The notes under the pieces: generated by a model
What the model saw: the letters and a program-made list of their open reading frames with translations, nothing else
Databases searched by the model: none
What the model was told of the DNA's origin: nothing
Assembly (NCBI GenBank): GCA_915070155.1
Contig: CAJZFK010000039.1
Location: 1 to 6,548 of the forward strand
Source of the DNA: an uncultured Candidatus Saccharibacteria bacterium
GTDB lineage: Bacteria; Patescibacteriota; Saccharimonadia; Saccharimonadales; Saccharimonadaceae
DNA: 6,548 nucleotides
Direction: 5' to 3'
Program-made: the position numbers and the translations under genes
Shown: piece by piece, positions 1 through 5,467 of the stretch
Position numbering within the stretch: the first letter of the stretch is position 1
Layout: each line of letters opens with the position of its first letter

Positions 1-87
1 TGCCGCAATATCAACTTTATAGCCTTTATCGTTTGCCGACTTTTGCACCAAATCGACATTTTCTCGGATGAACTTAATATCTAACAT
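1..87 (-). CDS. serS: Seryl-tRNA synthetase, N-terminal 29 residues (cut by window edge)
   Basis: The minus-strand reading frame from the ATG at 85-87 stays open to the window edge, giving 29 codons. It begins MLDIKFIRENVDLVQKSA and runs to a KVDIA segment, which matches the very conserved opening of bacterial SerRS (MLDIKFIRENPDLV, then a VD motif before the tRNA-binding coiled-coil arm). SerRS is a cytoplasmic class II synthetase that charges tRNA-Ser and tRNA-Sec. The catalytic core lies outside the window, so integrity cannot be judged. The only nearby upstream ATG (93-95) hits a stop after four codons, so 87 is the start. There is no usable Shine-Dalgarno site; instead a TATAAT box ends 6 nt before the ATG, pointing to leaderless translation. 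Confidence 0.85.
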   Translation of the reverse strand, partial: MLDIKFIRENVDLVQKSANDKGYKVDIAA

Positions 88-93
88 ATCTTC

Positions 94-99
94 ATTATA
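94..99 (-). promoter_or_regulatory. -10 box (TATAAT) of serS, predicted leaderless promoter
   Basis: A consensus TATAAT lies on the minus strand with only six bases (GAAGAT) between it and the serS ATG. A start site at the usual 6-8 nt after the -10 would fall on or next to the A of the start codon. No good -35 hexamer is seen 16-18 nt upstream (GCTATT at 17 nt spacing). The region just upstream is very AT-rich and may compensate. Confidence 0.5.
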
Positions 100-111
100 T
101 AACAATTCTGA

Positions 112-146
112 ATAAAAATAGCCTCAAGAGCAGTTGAAATACTGCT
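112..146 (-). terminator. Possible intrinsic terminator after uppP
   Basis: On the minus strand, 13 nt after the uppP stop, a perfect 6-bp stem AGCAGT/ACTGCT (141-146 with 129-134) encloses a 6-nt loop. A U-rich tract (TATTTTTATT, 111-120) follows, but 8 nt after the stem rather than directly, so efficiency is uncertain. Its place between uppP and the separate serS promoter favours a terminator or attenuating role. Confidence 0.45.
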
Positions 147-159
147 AAATTTACCTATT

Positions 160-999
160 TTAAACGTGAGAAATCATTCCCATACCAAGCATAACCAACA
201 AAAACAGCCCCAGGACAAATCGATAAATTATAAACGGTCGGAAATTATTACTCTGAATAAACTTCAATAACCACGACACAGCCAAATAGCCAACACCGAA
301 TGAAATTACCGTGGCAACTATAGTTGGAGTCCAGCCAACACCGCCAGAAATGTGTTTATATTCGGTAGCGACTTCCAACAGCCCCGCCGCAACCAGCGCT
401 GGAATACCCAAGAAGAAACTCAACTTCGTAACCGACACGCGGTCAAATCCACGAAACAGACCGACTGAAATCGTTGCGCCAGAGCGACTAACTCCAGGAA
501 TGAGCGATAAGCACTGCCCCGCGCCAATCGCCAGAGTGTCTTTCCAGCTCGTCTCAGTTTCGCCACGCTTGTTATTTACCGCACGATTGTCAGCCAGCCA
601 CATAACAACACTCCAGCCAATCAACCCAAACGCCACAAACCACAAACTACGAAGAACCGTTTCAACTTCGTGCTTAAATAATAATCCGACAATCGCAATA
701 GGAATTGAGCCGATAATAATTGCCCAGCCGTATTTATAGTCAAACTTTCGACGTGCTCGCTTCCACCACAGGCCACGCCACCAAGCCTGTAAAATTCGCC
801 AGATGTCGCTCCAGAAATAAATCACCGCCGCCAGAATTGCTCCGATCTGGATTATCGCCGTAAAAGCCACGACGCTCGGATCGTCAATTCGCATACCCAA
901 CAACTTCTCAGCAATTGTCAAATGCCCAGTCGAAGAAATCGGTAAGAATTCCGTAATTCCCTCAATTACGCCGAGAATAATTGCTTGCCACCAAGCCAC
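160..999 (-). CDS. uppP: Undecaprenyl-diphosphatase (UppP/BacA family)
   Basis: Integral membrane phosphatase that converts undecaprenyl diphosphate to undecaprenyl phosphate, recycling the lipid carrier for peptidoglycan and other wall polymers; extra copies are known to give bacitracin resistance. The 279 residues match the usual family length (about 265-280). Diagnostic motifs are all present: ExxxE at E13/E17 within EGITEFLPISSTGHL (H26), and PGVSRSGAT at 168-176 with R172, which together form the active site. The C-terminal FRPFIIYR (253-260) is the conserved FxxYR-type end. Several hydrophobic helices cover the protein (about 44-64, 92-108, 118-135, 195-210, 227-247, 258-275). The start is GTG at 997-999, chosen because MAWWQAIILG aligns with the family N-terminus; AAAGGT at 1011-1016 precedes it. 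The gene follows the PspC gene by 65 nt but has a promoter of its own. No sign of damage. Confidence 0.96.
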   Translation of the reverse strand: MAWWQAIILGVIEGITEFLPISSTGHLTIAEKLLGMRIDDPSVVAFTAIIQIGAILAAVIYFWSDIWRILQAWWRGLWWKRARRKFDYKYGWAIIIGSIPIAIVGLLFKHEVETVLRSLWFVAFGLIGWSVVMWLADNRAVNNKRGETETSWKDTLAIGAGQCLSLIPGVSRSGATISVGLFRGFDRVSVTKLSFFLGIPALVAAGLLEVATEYKHISGGVGWTPTIVATVISFGVGYLAVSWLLKFIQSNNFRPFIIYRFVLGLFLLVMLGMGMISHV

Positions 1000-1010
1000 G
1001 CTTAAAAATT

Positions 1011-1016
1011 ACCTTT
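1011..1016 (-). promoter_or_regulatory. Ribosome binding site of uppP (AAAGGT), supports GTG start
   Basis: AAAGGT lies 11 nt before the GTG start of uppP. The spacing is long, but it is the only Shine-Dalgarno-like sequence near the start and no in-frame ATG lies between it and the conserved N-terminus. Confidence 0.5.
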
Positions 1017-1025
1017 CATCCTTCA

Positions 1026-1054
1026 AGTGTAGCATTAGCGGTAAAATCATTCAA
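1026..1054 (-). promoter_or_regulatory. Predicted extended -10 promoter of uppP
   Basis: On the minus strand TTGAAT (1049-1054) is separated by exactly 17 nt from TACACT (1026-1031), which is preceded by TG at the extended -10 position (TGCTACACT). Each hexamer matches the sigma-70 consensus at four of six bases, and spacing and TGn are ideal. Transcription would begin near 1018-1020, giving a leader of about 20 nt that contains the Shine-Dalgarno site. It lies within the 65-nt gap after the PspC gene, so uppP could be expressed without the ABC operon; read-through from upstream remains possible since no terminator is seen in the gap. Confidence 0.5.
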
Positions 1055-1064
1055 ATGTGCAAGC

Positions 1065-2342
1065 TTAAGATTCGGAATTTTCTGCTTCAATCGAATTTTG
1101 ATAGAACAAGCCGCTAACATTCACGCCCGCAGGAGCATAAATCTTCAAGCCAGTTATCGGCTTATAAAAATTCAAGCAACCGTCAAAGAATATCGCATTA
1201 CACTTTTTAGAAACGGATAGCACAATTTTATCGCCATCGCGACGCACGTTAATTTCTGGCTTATTAGCTTTTGGCAAATCCACAAACTCCGCTTCCACCT
1301 TAAATTTGTCAGAATTTATTCGCGAAACATTCCCCACTGGCATATCGATAAAAATTGAATTAGCGTTTGTCGTATCTGGAATATCGATATTCACTTTCTT
1401 CGTGAGCTGCTGTGATTCACGTGCATATTCCAAGCCAGCGTGCGCGCTAAATATTGCGGCGCTTGCCAAACTCATAAAAACAACGGACGCCGCCACGATC
1501 ATTGTGATTACAGACATTCGATTGACCTTCCAAGCGAATATGCTACGCGTTACAATTGCGCCAAATATAACCGTCGCAATTCCGCCAATTGCTAAGGAAA
1601 TCCACACTCCCCACGCCCACATTTGCATTCCCAAACCGCCGAGCATATTAACCAAGGAAACGCCGAGCGCCCCGCCAACAATCAGCCCAAACAGTATCGC
1701 TAGCGTCGTAAGTAGCACCATAACACCGACAAAATATTGGAAAAATTTCGCAATTGGAGTTTTTCTGGCAGACGTAATTGAATTTCCATCAGCGGAAGCC
1801 TCCTTAAGTGCAGCCAAAGTTACCGGCTTCCCGCGCATTCGTAATTTGTCCGACGCGGTTTTTGCTGGCGGCATTGACACCCACATCGCGAGGTAAACCA
1901 GCACCATCGTACCGAATGTTACGAACGGCGAGACAATTGCAATTAGTCGCACCCACAACGGATTGATATTAAAGTACGCCGCTATTCCCGCACACACGCC
2001 GCCAACGACAGCCCTGTCTGTGTCGCGCATCAATTGCTTTTCTGGCTTCTCATTATCATCCGTCAATTCATCAGTTGCACCCTCGCTATCATCCAAAAAA
2101 TCGCGCGGCTCGCCCATTTGATTTTTAATCGCCAAAACGTCATCGTCGCTAATAACACCTTCTTTCATCACGCCACGCTCGGCTAGAATTTCAACCATTC
2201 GCGCCTCAATTTCCTTCATCGCTTCCGCGTCGGCGTGCATATTTTTCTGAATCGAATTAAGATATTTTTCTAGCGATTTCTTAGCGTCAATTTCCACACT
2301 AAACGCCGTTTTTGCCAGATGAATCCTGGTTATTTCCTTCAT
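1065..2342 (-). CDS. PspC-domain membrane protein with helical N-terminal domain and DUF4097-like C-terminal domain
   Basis: 425 residues in several blocks. Residues 1-85 form a soluble helical domain (EIDAKKSLEKYLNSIQ, then MKEIEARMVEILAER and a VISDDDVLAIKNQMGEPRDF end) like the N-terminal domain of large PspC proteins in Bacteroidota and resembling the DUF1700/HAAS helical domain found beside PadR regulators. An acidic linker (88-99) follows. Residues 104-158 are a PspC domain (RDTDRAVVGGVCAGIAAYF, NPLWVRL, a membrane helix at 132-156). Further membrane helices lie at about 203-228, 243-266 and 277-300. Residues 316-420 are beta-rich and DUF4097-like (repeating I-D-I-P and PVGNV patterns, then KIYAPAGVNVSG) with C381 and C389, which might form a disulfide if exported. 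The ATG overlaps the padR stop by one base (TAATG) and AAAGGA lies 8 nt upstream. PspC proteins take part in membrane-stress responses; a sensor or partner role for PadR is inference. Whether the C-terminal domain is outside depends on the uncertain number of helices. Confidence 0.85.
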   Translation of the reverse strand: MKEITRIHLAKTAFSVEIDAKKSLEKYLNSIQKNMHADAEAMKEIEARMVEILAERGVMKEGVISDDDVLAIKNQMGEPRDFLDDSEGATDELTDDNEKPEKQLMRDTDRAVVGGVCAGIAAYFNINPLWVRLIAIVSPFVTFGTMVLVYLAMWVSMPPAKTASDKLRMRGKPVTLAALKEASADGNSITSARKTPIAKFFQYFVGVMVLLTTLAILFGLIVGGALGVSLVNMLGGLGMQMWAWGVWISLAIGGIATVIFGAIVTRSIFAWKVNRMSVITMIVAASVVFMSLASAAIFSAHAGLEYARESQQLTKKVNIDIPDTTNANSIFIDMPVGNVSRINSDKFKVEAEFVDLPKANKPEINVRRDGDKIVLSVSKKCNAIFFDGCLNFYKPITGLKIYAPAGVNVSGLFYQNSIEAENSES

Positions 2343-2686
2343 TATTTTATTCCTTTCTCTAAGTTATCAAGCGAATTATTTAACATATTTATGCGATCTT
2401 TAAGTTCATGAATCAACTTATCGCCGTGATCTGTCAATGAATAATATTTTCGCGGCGGACCTTGCTCGCTTTCCTGCCATTCGTGTTGCAAATATCCGTC
2501 TTTCTGCAGCCTATTCAGCAGCGGATAAATCGTACCTTCAACCACTGTTAAGTCCGAATTGTTCAATTGCTTAACGATGTCGCCAGCGTACTGCGCTTTA
2601 TTAGAACAAACCAGTAAAACGCAATAAACCAAAAATCCCTTTCGCAATTGGACCGCCAAGCTTTCCGCATAGCTATCAACGTCCAC
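2342..2686 (-). CDS. PadR-family transcriptional repressor
   Basis: Small DNA-binding regulator of 114 residues, typical of short PadR proteins: a winged helix-turn-helix with a C-terminal dimerisation helix. Visible hallmarks are QLRKGFLVYCVLLV (13-26), the recognition-helix region TVVEGTIYPLLNRLQKDGYL (47-66) and the wing GPPRKYYSLTDHG (76-88); residues 90-112 form the last amphipathic helix. PadR proteins usually repress a neighbouring transporter or their own operon and let go on binding a ligand or a partner. Here the gene overlaps the ABC ATPase gene by 11 nt and the PspC gene by 1 nt, so it is co-expressed with both and probably autoregulates at the palindromes around 4694-4728. The start is GTG (2684-2686), supported by AGAAGG 5 nt upstream. 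The effector cannot be predicted. Confidence 0.93.
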   Translation of the reverse strand: MDVDSYAESLAVQLRKGFLVYCVLLVCSNKAQYAGDIVKQLNNSDLTVVEGTIYPLLNRLQKDGYLQHEWQESEQGPPRKYYSLTDHGDKLIHELKDRINMLNNSLDNLEKGIK

Positions 2687-3374
2687 TTTTGCCTTCTTTC
2701 GGTATGTTAGAGCCCTTAATTTTGCCGTCTTTGATCAGGATTTGATAATCGCATTTTTTAGCCAAATCAACGTCGTGTGTCACGATAATCAGCGTTGCGC
2801 CTTCTTGCTTGTTGTAATTGAACAGCAATTCTTCCACCTTCGCGCCAGTTTCGCTATCCAAATTTCCCGTAGGTTCGTCCGCAAAAATGATCTGAGGACT
2901 GCCGACAATTGCCCGCGCAATCGCCAAACGCTGCTTCTGACCACCCGACAAATCCTTCGCACGATTCTTGCGCTTCTCGTACAAGTCCACTGCCTTCAGC
3001 GCCTCATTGATTTTACTTTCCCTCAAGCCCCTTGGCATTTTCACAATTTCCAATGGCAAGCTCACATTATCCGCCACGCTTTCATTGCCCTGAACAAAGA
3101 AACTCTGGAAAATAAAACCTATTTTTCTCGCGCGGAACTCGTCAACTTGCTTTTGTTTCAATTTCAGAATGTCCTGACCGTCAATAATCACCTCACCCTG
3201 CTGCGGTCGATCCAAGCCAGAAATTGCGTGCATCAGCGTCGATTTTCCTGAACCAGATTTTCCCAAAATCGCCACACTCACGCCCGTCGGAATTCGCAAA
3301 CTCACATCATTTAGCGCCACAAATTGGTTCTTCTTTTTGCCGTAAATTTTCGTCACATTTTTAAGCTCAATCAT
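2676..3374 (-). CDS. ABC transporter ATP-binding protein (MacB/LolD type)
   Basis: Cytoplasmic ATPase of 232 residues, the full length of the LolD/MacB-type single-domain subunits. All catalytic motifs are intact: Walker A GKSGSGKST (38-46), Q-loop Q90 in FIFQSF, signature LSGGQKQR (142-149), Walker B IIFADEP with E167, D-loop NLDSETG (171-177) and switch H200 in IVTHD. The strongest family likeness is to subunits that serve FtsX-like permeases (lipoprotein release, macrolide or peptide export). It should energise the permease encoded 10 nt upstream. The ATG at 3372-3374 follows AGGAG (3382-3386) at 7 nt; this site overlaps the permease TAG stop, which suggests translational coupling. It ends in TGA inside padR. 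The substrate cannot be deduced from the sequence. Confidence 0.95.
   Translation of the reverse strand: MIELKNVTKIYGKKKNQFVALNDVSLRIPTGVSVAILGKSGSGKSTLMHAISGLDRPQQGEVIIDGQDILKLKQKQVDEFRARKIGFIFQSFFVQGNESVADNVSLPLEIVKMPRGLRESKINEALKAVDLYEKRKNRAKDLSGGQKQRLAIARAIVGSPQIIFADEPTGNLDSETGAKVEELLFNYNKQEGATLIIVTHDVDLAKKCDYQILIKDGKIKGSNIPKEGKSGR
2692..2697 (-). promoter_or_regulatory. Ribosome binding site of padR (AGAAGG), decides the GTG start
   Basis: AGAAGG lies five bases before the GTG at 2684-2686, inside the 3' end of the ATPase coding region. No ATG in the padR frame lies before the conserved LRKGFLVY segment, so this GTG is the best start and the two genes overlap by 11 nt. Confidence 0.65.
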
Positions 3375-3384
3375 AACAACTCTC

Positions 3385-4674
3385 CTATTCCGTCCTTAAC
3401 GCCTCAATTGGATCTAATTTTGTTGCCTTACGGCTCGGCAGCCAGCCAGAAAGTACCGCCATAATCATCAGCCCGATTATCAAAAGTCCCATTTGCAGAG
3501 GATTGATGACTAATAGATTCGTACCTTGCTCCAACTTCAGTAAACTAGCAATCATAGGATTAAGTAGTGACATCAAACTTGCTAATCCAACACCAATTAA
3601 GCCACCAAGAAGTCCAACCCACGCCGCTTCATATCTAAACATTTTACCAATATCGCGACCTCGCATACCCAAAGCTTTCATCAGCCCAATCTGACTAGTT
3701 CGCTCCAAAACCGAAATGTACATTGTGTTAATAATCCCAAAAACACTTGCCAAAAGCGCCAAACCGCCAAACCCAATCAGCGCCATTTGGGCCATATTCA
3801 CGAAAGTAAGCATAGCCTTACGCACATCCTGAACCGAAGACGCCATGTAGTCCTTGCCAAGCTCACTCTTCACTGCCTCAACGTTTTTCTCATCATCAAC
3901 CGACGCAATTACGTAAGAATAATCATTAGGCAAATCTTTGGCGTGGCTGAAGGAGTAAATTTCCTTAGCGTCATCCACAGAAACGCGCACAGCTGGCTGA
4001 TAAAACAGAATCGTGTCCGAAGGTTTATCGACTGCCGCAACTTTCAGAGATATTTCTTTGTCAGCGTTTTTGCTTGGCGATTCTCCTTTTTTCAGTCCCA
4101 GTGTAATCGTTTGTCCAATTGCTGATTTTGCATCACTAAATCCCATTTCTTTTACGTAAGATTCTGGAATAACAACCTCACCCTTTTTCGGCATAAAATC
4201 ATCCAAACTACCAGCCGCAAACTCCATTCGGGTCTTATCAAACTTCACAGCTACACTAGGCACGAATTTTTTGTCACTTGCCGAACTTTTGGCGTATAAG
4301 ACTCCATACATAGAATAAGCTGGTGTCACTTTTTCTACGTGCGGGATTTGCTGTATTTTTTTCACGTCGTTATCAGTCATCGAATATTTTTCTATCGCCT
4401 TAGACTGATCCTTTTCCGTATCTTCCGAGTCGCTATATTCTGGAAGACTACTATCAGGTCCTGACGAGGTCACTTTTTTATAGACCGAAACAGATTTTTT
4501 ATCGCCAGCCGCGTCAACCATACTGTTCGTATACAGCCGACCACCTTCTCCAGCCATCAGCGCCAAACCAATCGTAAACGCCCCAACTGAAATTGCCAGC
4601 GCGGTTAAAATCGTGCGGCCTTTTGATTGCCCCAAATTTCGACCGGCGCGTTTAATAATGTCAATTCTTCTCAC
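3385..4674 (-). CDS. ABC transporter permease, FtsX/MacB type
   Basis: Membrane subunit of 429 residues with the standard four-helix MacB/LolC layout: helix 1 at 21-41, a large extracytoplasmic MacB-like domain at about 45-290, and helices at about 293-318, 349-373 and 393-411. The FtsX-domain hallmarks are clear: NTMYISVLERTSQIGLMKALGM (316-337), whose coupling region touches the ATPase, and the C-terminal LPSRKATKLDPIEALR (412-427). The outer domain has a low-complexity Ser/Asp/Glu-rich insert at about 70-92. Such permeases act by mechanotransmission, extruding lipids, lipoproteins or peptides, or drive envelope remodelling. It is not a BceB type, which has ten helices. It is the first gene of the operon. 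The start is GTG (4672-4674) with AAGGAG 6 nt upstream; the overlapping ATG at 4674-4676 runs straight into TGA. Confidence 0.94.
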   Translation of the reverse strand: MRRIDIIKRAGRNLGQSKGRTILTALAISVGAFTIGLALMAGEGGRLYTNSMVDAAGDKKSVSVYKKVTSSGPDSSLPEYSDSEDTEKDQSKAIEKYSMTDNDVKKIQQIPHVEKVTPAYSMYGVLYAKSSASDKKFVPSVAVKFDKTRMEFAAGSLDDFMPKKGEVVIPESYVKEMGFSDAKSAIGQTITLGLKKGESPSKNADKEISLKVAAVDKPSDTILFYQPAVRVSVDDAKEIYSFSHAKDLPNDYSYVIASVDDEKNVEAVKSELGKDYMASSVQDVRKAMLTFVNMAQMALIGFGGLALLASVFGIINTMYISVLERTSQIGLMKALGMRGRDIGKMFRYEAAWVGLLGGLIGVGLASLMSLLNPMIASLLKLEQGTNLLVINPLQMGLLIIGLMIMAVLSGWLPSRKATKLDPIEALRTE

Positions 4675-4680
4675 ATTAAG

Positions 4681-4686
4681 CTCCTT
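4681..4686 (-). promoter_or_regulatory. Ribosome binding site of the ABC permease (AAGGAG), decides the GTG start
   Basis: AAGGAG lies six bases before the GTG at 4672-4674. The neighbouring ATG (4674-4676) is out of frame and followed at once by TGA, so GTG is the real start. Confidence 0.75.
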
Positions 4687-4699
4687 GTTGATTTACTAT

Positions 4700-4713
4700 A
4701 CATAGTACTATGT
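4700..4713. promoter_or_regulatory. 14-bp perfect palindrome, candidate PadR operator
   Basis: ACATAGTACTATGT is a perfect palindrome lying across the 3' part of the -10 and the expected start site, the classic place for a repressor. It has the ACAT/ATGT half-site letters known from PadR operators, although in the published PadR type the order is ATGT-N8-ACAT, whereas here it is ACAT-N6-ATGT. A second inverted repeat, TACTAT-GT-ATAGTA (4694-4707), overlaps it. Assignment to the PadR protein encoded in this operon is inference from location. Confidence 0.55.
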
Positions 4714-4738
4714 TATACAAGGTACCTTAAATAGTCAA
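4710..4738 (-). promoter_or_regulatory. Promoter of the ABC-padR-pspC operon
   Basis: On the minus strand TTGACT (4733-4738, five-sixths of consensus if the last two positions are scored loosely, four strictly) is followed after 17 nt by TAACAT (4710-4715), or after 15 nt by the better hexamer TATAAC (4712-4717). Transcription would start near 4703-4706, leaving a leader of about 30 nt with the Shine-Dalgarno site. Sequence just upstream of the -35 (4741-4767) is almost pure A/T and may serve as an UP element. A third hexamer, TATAGT at 4695-4700, lacks a properly spaced -35. Confidence 0.6.
4719..4728. repeat. 10-bp perfect palindrome AAGGTACCTT in the promoter spacer
   Basis: The palindrome sits between the -35 and -10 boxes of the ABC operon. 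Its centre is a GTAC, as is the centre of the 14-bp palindrome, and the two centres are 17 bp apart. It may be a second, weaker operator half or the site of another regulator. Confidence 0.4.
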
Positions 4739-4742
4739 GGTA

Positions 4743-4765
4743 TTTTTGAAAATAATATTCAAAAA
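4743..4765. repeat. AT-rich inverted repeat, 8-bp arms
   Basis: TTTTTGAA and TTCAAAAA enclose a 7-nt A/T loop. The T-run is in the first arm on both strands, so it does not look like an intrinsic terminator. Located directly upstream of the TTGACT box, it may be an UP element or a flexible DNA site; nothing shows a definite function. Confidence 0.4.
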
Positions 4766-4793
4766 ATCGCAGGCTCTGTCAGCTTAGGGATCG

Positions 4794-5444
4794 CTATTTT
4801 CGCCTAGCTTTAACTATCTTCGCCAAGCCATTAAGCGCGCGCTTATAGAAAGAGTTAGCATTCACACGCTCCCGCGACTCGCCGTCGCTCACACTGTCCT
4901 GAATCTCGCAACTGCCCGCAACAACCTCGTTCTTCTCTATCGACTCATTATCCACCAAACCAGCCATATATCTAGCGGCATCAAAAAACGTCGGATCTCC
5001 CCAAATCTTGACTTTTCCATCATCTCCGTAATCAACTACTGCAGAGATAACCTGCTCGTCGTCCTTATTGTAGATTTCATCATCAATTCCATCGTAATCA
5101 TCAATCTCTTCGTCGCCATATTCAACGTCAAAGCGTCCGCTATAAAATCGACAATCGGCGACAATACCACGGCACAAATCCCCTTGGTCATTTCTCTGCC
5201 ATACGCTCATCAATATCACCAGATCAGAAGTAGACAGATCAGCCTCCTCAAGCAGCTTAACAGACTGTCCTTTATTGATAATTAGACGACCACTTCCCTC
5301 TACCCTAGACTCATCAATATATATCACATCCTGCGGCGATACGTCCGAATAGGTGTCGAGTGTATATAGCACTTCAGGAGACATTGTCTCGGCTGTAACT
5401 TGTCGTAATCTATCAGGCACTCCATTATTATATTCTTCAAACAT
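4794..5444 (-). CDS. Acidic soluble protein of unknown function
   Basis: I do not recognise this 216-residue protein. It has no signal peptide or membrane helix. Residues 25-110 alternate hydrophobic and charged stretches suggesting an alpha/beta or beta fold (DVIYIDESRV, GRLIINKGQSVKLLEEADL, DLVILMSVWQ, LCRGIVADCRFYSGRF). A very acidic segment (109-133, rich in D and E with several Y) follows, then a short beta-like piece (VISAVVDYGDDGKVKIWG, 132-149). The C-terminus (195-216) is basic and probably helical, ending KARRK. Cysteines occur at 91 and 97, and one near 178. It is certainly expressed in principle: an excellent AGGAGGT Shine-Dalgarno (5451-5457) lies 6 nt before the ATG. It follows the CNNM gene by 23 nt, so the two probably share a transcript. 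ATA, AGA and AGG codons seem somewhat more frequent than in neighbours, a weak hint of different origin. Confidence 0.85.
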   Translation of the reverse strand: MFEEYNNGVPDRLRQVTAETMSPEVLYTLDTYSDVSPQDVIYIDESRVEGSGRLIINKGQSVKLLEEADLSTSDLVILMSVWQRNDQGDLCRGIVADCRFYSGRFDVEYGDEEIDDYDGIDDEIYNKDDEQVISAVVDYGDDGKVKIWGDPTFFDAARYMAGLVDNESIEKNEVVAGSCEIQDSVSDGESRERVNANSFYKRALNGLAKIVKARRK

Positions 5445-5467
5445 TTTATGACCTCCTCAATTTAATC

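Noticed and set aside
311..739. Plus-strand open frame of 142 codons
   Set aside because: It lies wholly antisense to uppP, whose motifs are intact; the predicted protein has no recognisable pattern and no Shine-Dalgarno.
1306..1896. Plus-strand open frame of 196 codons
   Set aside because: Antisense to the PspC gene; its composition is a shadow of the complementary codons and it has no domain motif.
2676..2686. Frameshift fusing the ABC ATPase and PadR
   Set aside because: Both reading frames are complete, the ATPase has a proper length and padR has its own Shine-Dalgarno; the 11-nt overlap is ordinary operon packing.
2742..3251. Plus-strand open frame of 169 codons
   Set aside because: Antisense to the ABC ATPase with all its catalytic motifs; no independent support.
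3787..4125. Plus-strand open frame of 112 codons
   Set aside because: Antisense to the outer domain of the permease, no motif or translation signal.
3385..4674. BceAB-type bacitracin transporter
   Set aside because: The permease has four predicted helices and the MacB/FtsX layout; BceB-type permeases have ten.
4743..4765. AT-rich stem-loop as a bidirectional terminator
   Set aside because: The T-run is in the first arm on either strand, so no U-tract follows the hairpin, and the stem has little GC.
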